A stretch of DNA of 64,000 nucleotides from Streptococcus oralis. Lineage in GTDB: Bacteria > Bacillota > Bacilli > Lactobacillales > Streptococcaceae. Both the position numbers and the translations under genes were made by a program. Of this stretch, positions 10,397-19,571 are shown piece after piece (positions within the stretch are counted from its first letter, which is position 1; each line of letters starts with the position of its first letter). The DNA lies in assembly GCF_022749195.1 (NCBI RefSeq), contig NZ_CP094226.1, positions 894,001-958,000 of the forward strand. The letters run 5' to 3'. The notes under the pieces were generated by a model, which worked only from the letters and a program-made list of their open reading frames with translations, had not been told where the DNA came from and searched no databases.

Positions 10397-11041
10397 ATGT
10401 CTCAAGTAAAAGGCTTGTGTGTCATGGACGTTGACAGCACCCTGATAGCAGAAGAGGTGATTGATCTTTTAGGAAGAGAAGCAGGTTGCGAAGAAGAAAT
10501 ATCGCAGATTACAAGCCAGGCAATGCGAGGTGAACTAGACTTTGAAACAAGTTTACGAGCGAGGGTAGCTTTGTTAAAAGGCCTTCCGGTTTCGGTCTTT
10601 GATTCAGTCTTCAAATCCATTCATCTGTCCAAGAATGCTCAAGAATTTATCTCCATACTTCAAAAGAAGGGCATTCTAGTCGGTCTAGTGTCTGGTGGAT
10701 TTACACCAATAGTTGAGAGATTAGCAGAATCCCTTGGTATCTCCTATTTCTCCGCCAACCAGTTGGAAGTCAAAGACGGATTTTTAACAGGTAAATTAGT
10801 TGGTGAAATTGTGACAGGTCAAGTAAAACAAGTTACTCTTGAGAAATGGAGAAAGGAATTAGAACTGCCCAAAGAAAGAACGTTTGCTATCGGTGATGGT
10901 GCCAATGACCTCTTGATGTTAAAGTCAGCAGGATGCGGTATAGCCTTTTGTTCCAAAGAGGTCGTAAAAACAGAGATAGCTTGTCATGTAGATACGAGGG
11001 ATTTTTTAGAAGTTCTACCTTTGATTGATTTCTTAGAATGA
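10397..11041 (+). CDS. serB: phosphoserine phosphatase, HAD family
   Basis: It probably dephosphorylates 3-phosphoserine, the last step of serine synthesis from 3-phosphoglycerate. The 214-residue protein shows all HAD motifs of the SerB type: Asp11 and Asp13 in MDVDSTLIAEE, the Ser of VSGGFTPI, the lysine in the linker before the third motif, and GDGANDLLML. The motif DSTLI with E-E following is typical of phosphoserine phosphatases, although other small-molecule HAD phosphatases look similar. It starts 58 bases after glgA, beyond the terminator, with AAAGGAAAG upstream of the ATG. Only 9 bases separate it from glycerate kinase, and both act near 3-phosphoglycerate, so they likely form a unit. 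Confidence 0.85.
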   Translation: MSQVKGLCVMDVDSTLIAEEVIDLLGREAGCEEEISQITSQAMRGELDFETSLRARVALLKGLPVSVFDSVFKSIHLSKNAQEFISILQKKGILVGLVSGGFTPIVERLAESLGISYFSANQLEVKDGFLTGKLVGEIVTGQVKQVTLEKWRKELELPKERTFAIGDGANDLLMLKSAGCGIAFCSKEVVKTEIACHVDTRDFLEVLPLIDFLE

Positions 11042-11050
11042 GAGGGAACT

Positions 11051-12166
11051 ATGAAAATTGTAATTGCACCCGATTCTTTTAAAGAGAGTTTGACGGCAGA
11101 AGAGGTCGCTCAAGCTATAGAAAGGGGCTTCCAAAAATCGATAGCAGATGTAGAATGTCTGCTTTGCCCTGTAGGTGATGGTGGGGAAGGAACTGTAGAT
11201 GCTATTCGACATTCTCTTGACCTAGAAGAAAAATGGCAAGAGGTGACTGGACCTTTTGGCCAAAAAGAATCCATGCGCTACTTTCAAAAAGGTCAAATAG
11301 CGCTCTTTGAAGTTGCTGACTTGGTTGGTCTTGGGAAGATTCCGCAGGAGAAACGAAACCCTCTCCATATCCAAACCAGAGGTATCGGAGAGTTGATTCG
11401 CCATCTCGTTGATCAAGGGATGAAAGAAATCTATATCGGAGTTGGTGGTACGGCTAGTAATGACGGTGGGATAGGCATTGCTGCTGGTTTAGGTTATCGT
11501 TTTTATGATAAGAATGGAAAAGAATTGCCAGCTTGCGGTCAGACTTTGCTTGAGTTTGAGTCAGTTTCAAATAGCAAGTTGTATAGAATTCCTGAAGATG
11601 TAAAAATTCGCATTTTAGCAGATGTCGTGAGCCCTTTATGTGGTCTTCAAGGAGCGACCTATACATTTGGAAAACAAAAGGGCTTGGATCCTGCTTTGTT
11701 TGAGACAGAAGATTTGGCTATACAGCGGTTCTATGAAAAATTTTCACCATCAACCCTCTCTCTTAAAGGAGCAGGAGCCGGCGGTGGGATTGCGGCTGGA
11801 CTCTGTGCCTTTGCTGAGGCCACTATCGTATCTGGGATTGACACTTGCTTAGATTTGATTGACTTTGACAAGAAAGTTGAAGATGCTGATTTGGTTATCG
11901 TTGGAGAAGGCAGACTGGACAGTCAAAGCTTTGTTGGAAAAGCTCCTATTGGTGTAGCAAAAAGAACTCCTAAGGGAGTTCCAGTTATCGCTATTTGTGG
12001 TAGTCTTTCCGAGGATTTACCTTCCCTACCATTCGAAAATATACAAGCAGCCTTTTCTATTTTAGAAAAAAGTGAACCTTTGGAAGACAGTCTGAAAAAT
12101 GCAAGTCTCTATTTGGAGCACACAGCAGCTAATATTGGTCGTTTATTAAATATGAGAAATCATTAA
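11051..12166 (+). CDS. glxK: glycerate kinase
   Basis: It phosphorylates D-glycerate to a phosphoglycerate that enters lower glycolysis. The 371-residue protein belongs to the GlxK/GarK family: N-terminal [18 protein letters not shown], then [10 protein letters not shown], the glycine-rich [36 protein letters not shown], and GEGRLDSQS with GKAPIGVA near the C-terminus. These are the family hallmarks. RBS GAGGGAA lies just before the ATG. It follows serB by 9 bases. Its last 4 bases overlap the 3' end of the convergent yueI-like gene, so no terminator separates the two. Whether the product is 2- or 3-phosphoglycerate cannot be told from sequence alone. Confidence 0.9.
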   Translation: MKIVIAPDSFKESLTAEEVAQAIERGFQKSIADVECLLCPVGDGGEGTVDAIRHSLDLEEKWQEVTGPFGQKESMRYFQKGQIALFEVADLVGLGKIPQEKRNPLHIQTRGIGELIRHLVDQGMKEIYIGVGGTASNDGGIGIAAGLGYRFYDKNGKELPACGQTLLEFESVSNSKLYRIPEDVKIRILADVVSPLCGLQGATYTFGKQKGLDPALFETEDLAIQRFYEKFSPSTLSLKGAGAGGGIAAGLCAFAEATIVSGIDTCLDLIDFDKKVEDADLVIVGEGRLDSQSFVGKAPIGVAKRTPKGVPVIAICGSLSEDLPSLPFENIQAAFSILEKSEPLEDSLKNASLYLEHTAANIGRLLNMRNH

Positions 12167-12609
12167 CCAAACCATTTTTTCCAGATGGATTTTTTAGGTG
12201 GCTCTACCTTTTTCTCTTCCCAGAGGCTTGAGAATGCAAATCTAAGGTCCTTTTCGTCTACTTGAACAGGTTCATTTGTATGAATGACAAGACCAAAAGG
12301 AGAGGTGATATGATCATCTGAAACAATAGTCGCCTGACAGTTGCTTTCCTTTGCTTGTTTTAAGTAAAAGACCTGTTTGTCAAACTCGATATTTGGTGAA
12401 ATCTTCACAAAAAGTGCCTCAACCTTTTCTTGAAAACCCTCTAAAATAGAGAAAAATCCATGTTCTAATTCAGGACTATTGGCAGTATTAATATCAGCGT
12501 AGCCAAGAACTCTTTCCTCAAAAGTGCCGAGATAGCGGCGTTGTTCGTCAGGGTTTAATTTCGGCCCACCATGAGCTTTTTCTAGTAGTTGTTTTGATAA
12601 ATCTGTCAT
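12163..12609 (-). CDS. YueI family protein (DUF1694)
   Basis: This is a 148-residue protein of the YueI/DUF1694 family, whose function is unknown. Recognition rests on the N-terminus ([20 protein letters not shown], followed by ERVLGY), the central QVFYLKQA and [20 protein letters not shown], and the KSIWKKWFG tail. The family is common in Firmicutes. It is soluble, with no membrane segment. It is the only minus-strand gene in the left 31 kb, and so faces against the inferred replication direction. Its 3' end overlaps glxK by 4 bases. Its promoter must lie in the 160 bases shared with the divergent enolase promoter. Confidence 0.8.
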   Translation of the reverse strand: MTDLSKQLLEKAHGGPKLNPDEQRRYLGTFEERVLGYADINTANSPELEHGFFSILEGFQEKVEALFVKISPNIEFDKQVFYLKQAKESNCQATIVSDDHITSPFGLVIHTNEPVQVDEKDLRFAFSSLWEEKKVEPPKKSIWKKWFG

Positions 12610-12705
12610 AAAAACAGTATATCACAAAAATCGCAAGAAAACAGACAAAAGAAAGCGATTACTTTATAAAGTTAAGGAAAATTTGCACAAAGATAACGTT
12701 TTTTC

Positions 12706-12734
12706 TTGAAAAACGCTTATTTTTAAGGTATCAT
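12706..12734 (+). promoter_or_regulatory. enolase promoter
   Basis: TTGAAA (12706-12711), 17 bases, then TATCAT (12729-12734). The AAAGGAGAG ribosome site of eno lies downstream. Confidence 0.75.
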
Positions 12735-12768
12735 AGAGGTGTAAAAAATTTAACTCAAAGGAGAGTAA

Positions 12769-14076
<1,308 letters not shown>

Positions 14077-14098
14077 TCGTTGATTTAACAACGTTTTT

Positions 14099-14130
14099 AG
14101 CCCCTCGGATTTTATCCGAAGGGCTTTATT
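14099..14130 (+). terminator. Rho-independent terminator after eno
   Basis: AGCCCCTCGGAT pairs with ATCCGAAGGGCT (one mismatch) around a TTT loop, followed by TTATT. Confidence 0.88.
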
Positions 14131-14162
14131 CTGTTCAGGGGGGAAAAAGGGGGCTGAGATTA

Positions 14163-14171
14163 TGGTATAAT
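14163..14171 (+). promoter_or_regulatory. extended -10 promoter of the YkgJ-like gene
   Basis: TGG then TATAAT (14166-14171), 31 bases before the start codon. No good -35 is seen, as is common for extended -10 promoters in this genus. Confidence 0.65.
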
Positions 14172-14201
14172 AGACAAAAACACTTGTATTAGAAAGAAAC
14201 T

Positions 14202-14696
14202 ATGTCTAAAGAAATTGATATTGAGTATTACCATCAACTAGCACTGCAAAAGCAGAAGGAGCATCGTAAAGTGTTAGCTAATCTAAAGAAAAAACCACCT
14301 AAAAACTTAGATAAGATTGCGCAGCAGATTCACCAAGAAGTCTTTGCTGAGATTGATTGCACTGCCTGTGCCAACTGTTGCAAGACTTTGGGACCCGACT
14401 TTAAAGAAGCAGATATTACCCGTATTGCTAAGTACTTTAAGATGAAATTACCAGCCTTTGAAGCAGAGTTTTTACAGGTGGATGAAGATGGGGATAAAGT
14501 TTTCAAATCCATGCCTTGCCCCTTTCTAGGAGGAGACAATCTCTGCTCAATCTATGATGTTCGTCCCAAGGCTTGCCGTGAATTTCCCCATACAGACCGG
14601 AAAAAGATCCATCAAATTAATCATTTGACGATTAAGAATACCTTGACCTGTCCAGCAGCATATCTCTTTGTTGAGAAATTAAAAAATAAGTTATAG
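14202..14696 (+). CDS. YkgJ family cysteine-cluster protein
   Basis: A 164-residue protein of the YkgJ (CxxCxxCC) family, proposed to bind zinc or an iron-sulfur cluster. Its biochemical role is unknown. The defining pattern is visible: DCTACANCCKTLGP at about residues 52-65, then CPFLGGDNLCSIYDVRPKAC with REFP, and a last Cys in LTCPAAY. Together these supply about eight conserved cysteines. The N-terminal 45 residues are basic and helical. It has its own extended -10 promoter after the eno terminator. The next gene is about 200 bases away, behind a hairpin repeat, so it is probably transcribed alone. Confidence 0.82.
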   Translation: MSKEIDIEYYHQLALQKQKEHRKVLANLKKKPPKNLDKIAQQIHQEVFAEIDCTACANCCKTLGPDFKEADITRIAKYFKMKLPAFEAEFLQVDEDGDKVFKSMPCPFLGGDNLCSIYDVRPKACREFPHTDRKKIHQINHLTIKNTLTCPAAYLFVEKLKNKL

Positions 14697-14768
14697 AATT
14701 TACACCTTTAAATCTTGTACAAAGATTCTAGTGTGGAAGTATCTTGTATTTGTTAGAATATAGATAGA

Positions 14769-14876
14769 ATTGAACACGGACTAAAAGCTATGCGAAAAAG
14801 AAAAAATTACCTAGAATCAGAAGAACCAGCGTTAATTTTCCTATTTTCACTTTGCTTTTAACGACCTTTGTATCTT
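14769..14876 (+). repeat. hairpin repeat, copy 3 of a roughly 105-nt family
   Basis: This copy shares its arms with the two copies at 26144-26250 and 26257-26355. TAAAAGC (14782-14788) pairs with GCTTTTA (14854-14860). An A-rich inner strand, GAAAAAGAAAAAATTA, faces AATTTTCCTATTTTC. The tips of the three copies differ in sequence. It lies between the YkgJ-like gene and the AraC gene, in the direction of transcription. Confidence 0.6.
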
Positions 14877-14898
14877 GTGGAGGTAAGAAAAGAAGAAT

Positions 14899-15735
14899 AT
14901 GATGCATCAATTCAATCAAACCATGGATTATTTGGAGCAGCAGCTGACTGGAGAAGTGGATATGAAAAGATTTCAGCAGTTATCGGGCTATTCTTATCCT
15001 CTCTTTAGCAGGCTATTTTCTATCCTGGCAGATATGACATTAGCAGAATACTTGCGCAATCGCAGGTTGTCAGAAGCTTTGACAGACTTGCGGGAAGGCT
15101 CTGAGAAAGTCATTGACATAGCACTGAAATACGGCTATGAGTCTGCTGACGCCTTCAGCGCAGCATTTAAGAAATTCCATGGTTCAACTCCCTCAGAAGT
15201 TCGAAATGGAAAACCTTATCGGGTCTTTCCTAGACTTCAATTATCCTTAAAGATTACAGGAGGAAAGAACATGGATGTCAAGATTCAAAAGAAACCTGCT
15301 TTTACCGTGGCAGGCGTTCTATTGGAAGCTATTGACAATAGCAAATGCCCGTCCGCTTGGGAGAATCTCTATAACAATCACAGTGTTGAAAACCTAGAAA
15401 GTTTGGGTAGTGGGCAATCCTTTGGTGTCTGCTCGGATGTCAAAGAAGGCGAAATCATCAACTATATGGCCGCTTATGATGTCGTGGATAAAGCGAAAGC
15501 AGAAGAACTAGGTCTGTCCATCAAAGAAATTCCAGAAGCTGAATATGCTATCGTCCCAGTCAAAGGTCCTATACCAGCTAGTATTCACAATGCTTGGAAA
15601 TATGTCTTGGAGGTCTTTTTCCCTGAAACAGGCTATCGCCACTCAGGCTCATCAGACTTCGAAGTCTATATCGAAGGTGACATGTTGTCACCTGACTATC
15701 AAATGGAACTCTGGATACCAGTGATTAAAAACTAG
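14899..15735 (+). CDS. AraC family regulator with GyrI-like effector-binding domain
   Basis: A predicted transcription regulator in two parts. Residues 1-105 form the two helix-turn-helix units of AraC/XylS proteins (MKRFQQLSGYSYPLFSRLF and VIDIALKYGYESADAFSAAF, then FHGSTPSEVR). Residues 120-278 form a GyrI-like/BacR effector-binding module (VKIQKKPAFTVAGV at its start, WIPVIKN at its end). Such domains bind hydrophobic drugs or peptides, and the arrangement resembles Rob and other multidrug regulators. The ATG at 14899 has only a weak site nearby (GTGGAGG is 15 bases off), and an ATG three bases later is possible. A terminator follows. The target is unknown, but the downstream DfsB-like and BtrH-like genes are candidates. 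Confidence 0.85.
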   Translation: MMHQFNQTMDYLEQQLTGEVDMKRFQQLSGYSYPLFSRLFSILADMTLAEYLRNRRLSEALTDLREGSEKVIDIALKYGYESADAFSAAFKKFHGSTPSEVRNGKPYRVFPRLQLSLKITGGKNMDVKIQKKPAFTVAGVLLEAIDNSKCPSAWENLYNNHSVENLESLGSGQSFGVCSDVKEGEIINYMAAYDVVDKAKAEELGLSIKEIPEAEYAIVPVKGPIPASIHNAWKYVLEVFFPETGYRHSGSSDFEVYIEGDMLSPDYQMELWIPVIKN

Positions 15736-15768
15736 AACATTATCTGACAATTTATAAAGATGCAAATT

Positions 15769-15802
15769 GAACTCTGTAGAAAGAATCTCTACAGAGTTTT
15801 TA
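15769..15802 (+). terminator. Rho-independent terminator after the AraC gene
   Basis: AACTCTGTAGA and TCTACAGAGTT are perfectly complementary around AAGAATC, followed by TTTT. Confidence 0.9.
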
Positions 15803-15917
15803 ATTGTTGACATTCATGTCTGTAAACAAACAAACCATATTTTTTGTTTGGATTTTATGGGGCATGCGAATAGTTTTCTCGGTATAATAGTCCCATAGAA
15901 GATAAGGAGGCAAGAAT

Positions 15918-16832
15918 ATGCAGATGTATTTTGGAGATGTGTCGCTTTGCTATAACTATTCATTGGCTATGGCACTGGATGCCTATGGTTATGACTTTAA
16001 AGCAGAGTTTTTAGAGGCAATTATGGTGATGGGCAATGGCGCTAGTATTGTAAAGGAAGATGAACGACACCCTCTAGTATTCTTTGACAATGGAATGCCA
16101 GATCTTTCAATATCTCATTCTTTAAAAATACTTGGGTTTGACTATGAGGACTTCTATCTAAAAGATGGAGTGAAAGTAGATTTAGAAGAGGTTAAAAGAA
16201 AGTTGGAAACATTTCTGTCCAATGGACCTGTCGTACTGGGACCTCTTGATATGGGCCATCTGATCTACAATCCCAATCACACAATTCTTTATGGTGTGGA
16301 TCACTTTGTAACTGTGTATGCTCTTGATAGTCAGTATCTCTATTTGCATGATCCAGCTGGTTTTTCCTGTATAAAGGTTGCTTTTAATGACATTTTAGAA
16401 GCTTGGAAGGCAGAGGCTATTGACTATAAGCGTGGAGCTTATTCCATGTGGGGAAATTTTAAGAAGGTCAAGAGTCCTAGTCAGTCTGAAATCTATCAGG
16501 AAACAGCAAGGATTATGAAAAACCGATATCTGAATGGTCAAAATGGTGTTTTGGAATGCTATGCAAAATCAGTTGCTGAAAATGGCTTAAATACAGAGCA
16601 AAAACAATTGCATCAGTATTTCAGCTTTAAACTTGCTGCTGTTCGAAATCTCTATCTCAGTAAGTTCTTAAAAGATCATGATCCAGAAGGGGCAAGATTA
16701 AAAGAGGAATTGGCTACTCTATTTGGTCAAGCCCACCTTTCATGTTTAAAAGAAGATTACCAAGAACTAGCCCACTTGCTCTATCAGATAGCAGAATTGG
16801 ATGGTCGCTTTAGAGATTTATATGTAAAGTAG
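15918..16832 (+). CDS. BtrH N-terminal-like / C39-like cysteine protein
   Basis: A 304-residue cytosolic protein. The N-terminal half resembles the BtrH N-terminal domain (butirosin biosynthesis acyltransferase) and C39-like papain folds. Cys11 lies in GDVSLCYNYSLAMAL, His129 in YGVDHFVTVYAL and Asp145 in LYLHDPAG, which is the order of a Cys-His-Asp triad. Known members move acyl or peptide groups, but no biosynthetic genes are nearby, so the substrate is unknown. The C-terminal half (about 170-304) is helical. RBS AAGGAGG fits the ATG. TATAAT at 15883-15888 is a weakly supported promoter. A terminator closes the gene, so it is a single-gene unit. Confidence 0.6.
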   Translation: MQMYFGDVSLCYNYSLAMALDAYGYDFKAEFLEAIMVMGNGASIVKEDERHPLVFFDNGMPDLSISHSLKILGFDYEDFYLKDGVKVDLEEVKRKLETFLSNGPVVLGPLDMGHLIYNPNHTILYGVDHFVTVYALDSQYLYLHDPAGFSCIKVAFNDILEAWKAEAIDYKRGAYSMWGNFKKVKSPSQSEIYQETARIMKNRYLNGQNGVLECYAKSVAENGLNTEQKQLHQYFSFKLAAVRNLYLSKFLKDHDPEGARLKEELATLFGQAHLSCLKEDYQELAHLLYQIAELDGRFRDLYVK

Positions 16833-16859
16833 TGACTATAAGCATAAAAAATAGTTAGT

Positions 16860-16895
16860 AAAAGCAGTTTTTCGTAAAATGAAGAACTGCTTTTT
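16860..16895 (+). terminator. Rho-independent terminator after the BtrH-like gene
   Basis: AAAGCAGTTTTTC pairs with GAAGAACTGCTTT (one mismatch) around GTAAAAT and runs into T residues. Confidence 0.88.
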
Positions 16896-16900
16896 GATTA

Positions 16901-16909
16901 TGGTATAAT
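16901..16909 (+). promoter_or_regulatory. extended -10 promoter of the DfsB-like gene
   Basis: TGG then TATAAT (16904-16909) directly after the preceding terminator. The gene starts 48 bases on. Confidence 0.65.
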
Positions 16910-16957
16910 GAAGTAAGAAAACACCTTAACCTACTAGAAAATGAAGGGAGAACTCCT

Positions 16958-17500
16958 ATGCCTAGACCAAGAACAAAAGAGGAGTTGGTGCTAGCCTCTA
17001 AGGAAAAATATGAAAAGCTCAATCACTTTATATCTAAATTAAGTGAAGAGGGGCTACAGACTCCTTTTGATTTTTCAAAAGACCAAAAGAAAAAAGAAGC
17101 TCACTGGAATAGAGATAAAAATCTACGGGATGTCCTGATCCATCTCTATGAATGGCATCAGTTACTTTTGAATTGGGTAGATTCTAATCAAAAGGCTCAT
17201 GAAAGACCTTTTCTCCCCGAACCTTATAATTGGAAAACTTATGGAGAAATGAATGTCGCTATTTGGAAGAAGCACCAGAAAACATCTTTAGAAGAAGCGA
17301 CTAAACTACTAGAGCAATCGCATGAAGAGGTTTTAGAGTTGATGGAAGGCTTCAGCAATGACCAACTCTTTACCAAAGGTATCTATAAGTGGACAGGAGG
17401 GACAAGTCTAGGTTCCTACTTTGTGAGTGCCACTTCCAGTCACTATGATTGGGCTCTGAAAAAACTCAAAGCTCATCAGAAAAATTGTAAGAATAACTAG
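16958..17500 (+). CDS. ClbS/DfsB family four-helix bundle protein
   Basis: A 180-residue protein of the ClbS/DfsB family (formerly DUF1706), related to DinB-like four-helix bundles. Diagnostic segments are MPRPRTKEELVLASKEKY, RDKNLRDVLIHLYEWHQLLL, the mid-protein NWKTYGEMNVAIW and TSLGSYFVSATSSHYDWA at the C-terminus. ClbS itself is a cyclopropane hydrolase that protects against colibactin, but most relatives have no known substrate and nothing here makes such a toxin. His residues near positions 63 and 166 may be functional. It has its own promoter and the RBS AAGGGAG. No terminator is evident before the 284-base gap that follows. Confidence 0.8.
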   Translation: MPRPRTKEELVLASKEKYEKLNHFISKLSEEGLQTPFDFSKDQKKKEAHWNRDKNLRDVLIHLYEWHQLLLNWVDSNQKAHERPFLPEPYNWKTYGEMNVAIWKKHQKTSLEEATKLLEQSHEEVLELMEGFSNDQLFTKGIYKWTGGTSLGSYFVSATSSHYDWALKKLKAHQKNCKNN

Positions 17501-17509
17501 TTAAAGTGA

Positions 17510-17784
17510 GTATGAAGTTTAGAAAAAAGTCTTCTAAGCTTCGAATAGCTTCATTCTCGTGATTTTTGAGTTATTCTAGCTTTAGAATCCTTCTAAAATT
17601 AAAATTTAGGGTTATCATAAACTTAGAATAGCACTAAAACATTTATATCGATGCAATTCTAAGTTTAGAATTACAATGATATTAAAGAAGTTGGACTGTT
17701 CGATGCTTAGAATGCCTTTGTTCTGAGAAATGTTGACTTGAAACGGATTCGAAAGGCTTATTTCTGATATAGGGTGATAGATAG
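17510..17784. repeat. gene-free stretch with repeated TTTAGAA/TTCTAA boxes
   Basis: No gene is seen. The stretch holds at least eight copies of a box close to CTTAGAAT or its complement: at about 17518 (TTTAGAA), 17532 (TTCTAAG), 17581 (TTTAGAA), 17591 (TTCTAAA), 17621 (ACTTAGAAT), 17655-17672 (AATTCTAA-GT-TTAGAATT, a perfect palindrome), and 17706 (CTTAGAAT). It may be an operator cluster or a degenerate repeat. Confidence 0.5.
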
Positions 17785-17796
17785 ATGGGGGAAATG

Positions 17797-18288
17797 ATGA
17801 ACATACAAAAAGAGAAAGTTAGAAAAGAGTTGGTGTCCCTCTGTTTGGGAGAGTTCACAGCCGTCCTATCTATTTGGTTTTGTTTTTTCCTTTTGAAAAA
17901 TAGGCTTGGTGATTGGAATGGTTTGATCTCTATTCTTCATCCGTTGTCTTTACTGACATTTATATTGCTTCAAGGTTCGACCTATTGGGCAATTTTGATT
18001 AGAAGACTGTCAAATCACCAGTTCGGAAATGGAAATGTGCGGAAAATATATGGTGGTTTCAGAATACTAGACCTTGTTTTACTTATTTCAGGCTTTCCTT
18101 TTATTGTCTGGAATACCCAGAGTATCCTAGGGACTATCTTAGCCACGTTGATACAGCTTTTTGCCCTTATAGAATGGGTTAATTATTTCCTCGTACGCCT
18201 ATCTTATAGTTTGAATCCACTTGTTTTATGGAAACGAATTACCAAGGGAAAACTTGAAAAGAGCAGAATAGCCAAGGAGTTGAGGTAG
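17797..18288 (+). CDS. four-segment membrane protein, unknown function
   Basis: I do not recognise this family. The 163-residue product has about four hydrophobic segments: near residues 18-34 (CLGEFTAVLSIWFCFFLL), 47-67, 90-107 (LDLVLLISGFPFIVW) and 113-133 (ILATLIQLFALIEW). It ends in a basic cytoplasmic tail (KRITKGKLEKSRIAKELR). An ATG exists at 17785, but GGGGGA at 17787-17792 sits right after it and is placed for the ATG at 17797, which I chose (MNIQKEK). It follows the repeat-rich gap and may be governed by it. It is followed by the Imm70-like gene after 84 bases. Confidence 0.6.
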   Translation: MNIQKEKVRKELVSLCLGEFTAVLSIWFCFFLLKNRLGDWNGLISILHPLSLLTFILLQGSTYWAILIRRLSNHQFGNGNVRKIYGGFRILDLVLLISGFPFIVWNTQSILGTILATLIQLFALIEWVNYFLVRLSYSLNPLVLWKRITKGKLEKSRIAKELR

Positions 18289-18372
18289 GGGAATGAATGT
18301 ATGTTTTAGATACTATCAATATAAAACTTTAGTTGACGTTAAATAATATTAAAAATGAATAGGAGAATATCT

Positions 18373-18789
18373 ATGTCTGTAGGGTTAATGGTTGGTTATA
18401 ATTGGTGGACTATAGGAGAAGGGAGTCTTTTTAATTCATTCTTTTCGACTATTTATGTTCGCTTAGAGAATAATGAGTGGGGAAGTAGATACCCAGTAAT
18501 AATGAATAAGCTTTACTGGGGAGATGTTCCTTTTGAATCTGTTGAAAAAGGAATAGAGGAGTTGTTATCTATCCAAGAAGAGTTGAAAAAATTTCTCCCT
18601 CAGGATGTTATATGGGATTTTGAAGATTTGTCACTCACTCCTCCTTGGGGAAATAATATCGCAGAGCATATAACAAATTTATCGCATTATTTCATAACGA
18701 GTTCCGGAAAAGATTTAATAGAAGTTTTGCTGACTAGTTTTAGATTTGCACTTGAGCACGGTCAAAATGTGAGTGTAAAAAGTATTTGA
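18373..18789 (+). CDS. probable Imm70 family immunity protein
   Basis: A 138-residue soluble acidic protein. The N-terminus (MSVGLMVGYNWWTIGEGSLF, then NSFFSTIYVRL) and the internal PVIMNKLYWGDV and DLSLTPPWGNNIAEHITNLS recall the Imm70 family of polymorphic-toxin immunity proteins. I recognise this by pattern only. No toxin gene lies next to it, so it may be an orphan immunity gene taken up against neighbours' toxins, or be mis-assigned. AGGAGA at 18361-18366 is spaced for the ATG at 18373; the upstream ATG at 18355 overlaps that site and is not the start. AT content looks higher than in the flanking housekeeping genes, which hints at acquisition. Confidence 0.55.
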   Translation: MSVGLMVGYNWWTIGEGSLFNSFFSTIYVRLENNEWGSRYPVIMNKLYWGDVPFESVEKGIEELLSIQEELKKFLPQDVIWDFEDLSLTPPWGNNIAEHITNLSHYFITSSGKDLIEVLLTSFRFALEHGQNVSVKSI

Positions 18790-18815
18790 AACTCAATAAA
18801 TCAAAGATTCATTTA

Positions 18816-18824
18816 TGCTATAAT
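18816..18824 (+). promoter_or_regulatory. extended -10 promoter of the HAD nucleotidase gene
   Basis: TGC then TATAAT (18819-18824), 32 bases before the chosen ATG. Confidence 0.65.
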
Positions 18825-18855
18825 ATTCTTAATGAATTTTCAGAAAGGAAACTCA

Positions 18856-19548
18856 ATGCCCTACAAATTTCTACTCTTCGACCTTGACCACACCTTGCTT
18901 GATTTTGATGCTGCTGAGGATGTGGCTTTGACGCAACTTCTAAAAGAAGAAGGAGTTGCGGATATTCAAGTCTATAAAGAATACTACGTTCCTATGAACA
19001 AGGCTCTCTGGAAGGACTTGGAGCAAAAGAAAATCCGTAAACAAGAACTGGTTAACACGCGCTTTTCTCGTTTATTTGCTCATTTTGGACAGGAAAAAGA
19101 TGGTAGGTTACTTGCCCAGCGTTACCAATTTTACTTAGCCCAACAGGGACAAACTCTTTCGGGTGCTCATGAACTCTTGGACAGCCTCATCGAACGTGAT
19201 TATGACTTGTATGCTGCGACAAATGGCATTACTGCCATTCAGACGGGACGTTTGGCTCAATCTGGTCTGGCTCCCTATTTCAACCAAGTCTTTATCTCTG
19301 AACAGTTGCAAACACAAAAACCTGATGCACTATTCTATGAAAAAATCGGTCAGCAGATTGCAGGATTTGATAAAGAAAAGACGCTGATGATTGGAGATTC
19401 CTTAACTGCCGACATTCAAGGTGGCAATAATGCTGGCATTGACACTATCTGGTACAATCCTCAACGAATCGAAAATCACACACAAGCCCAGCCAACTTAT
19501 GAAGTCCATTCTTACCAAGACTTGCTAGATTGTTTGGATGCTATGTAG
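18856..19548 (+). CDS. YjjG-type HAD family (pyrimidine) nucleotidase
   Basis: A 230-residue HAD hydrolase of the YjjG/YfnB type, which dephosphorylates non-canonical pyrimidine nucleoside monophosphates and helps keep damaged bases out of DNA. Motif I is FDLDHTLLDF with Asp9 and Asp11. A helical cap with FDAAEDVALTQLLKEEG and RKQELVNTRFSRLF follows, then motif II AATNGI, the lysine of QTQKPDALFYEKI and motif III MIGDSLTADIQGG. The chosen ATG (18856) follows AGAAAGGA; the ATG at 18832 is too close to the promoter. Nucleotide-pool cleaning fits with ung and mutX just downstream, but they are separate transcripts. Exact substrate is uncertain. Confidence 0.8.
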   Translation: MPYKFLLFDLDHTLLDFDAAEDVALTQLLKEEGVADIQVYKEYYVPMNKALWKDLEQKKIRKQELVNTRFSRLFAHFGQEKDGRLLAQRYQFYLAQQGQTLSGAHELLDSLIERDYDLYAATNGITAIQTGRLAQSGLAPYFNQVFISEQLQTQKPDALFYEKIGQQIAGFDKEKTLMIGDSLTADIQGGNNAGIDTIWYNPQRIENHTQAQPTYEVHSYQDLLDCLDAM

Positions 19549-19571
19549 TGCTTTTCCTAAGAGGGGATGAT

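Noticed and set aside
12707..12722. cre-like bases in the eno promoter
   Set aside because: Only about 10 of 14 positions match, and enolase needs constant high expression, so chance is likely.
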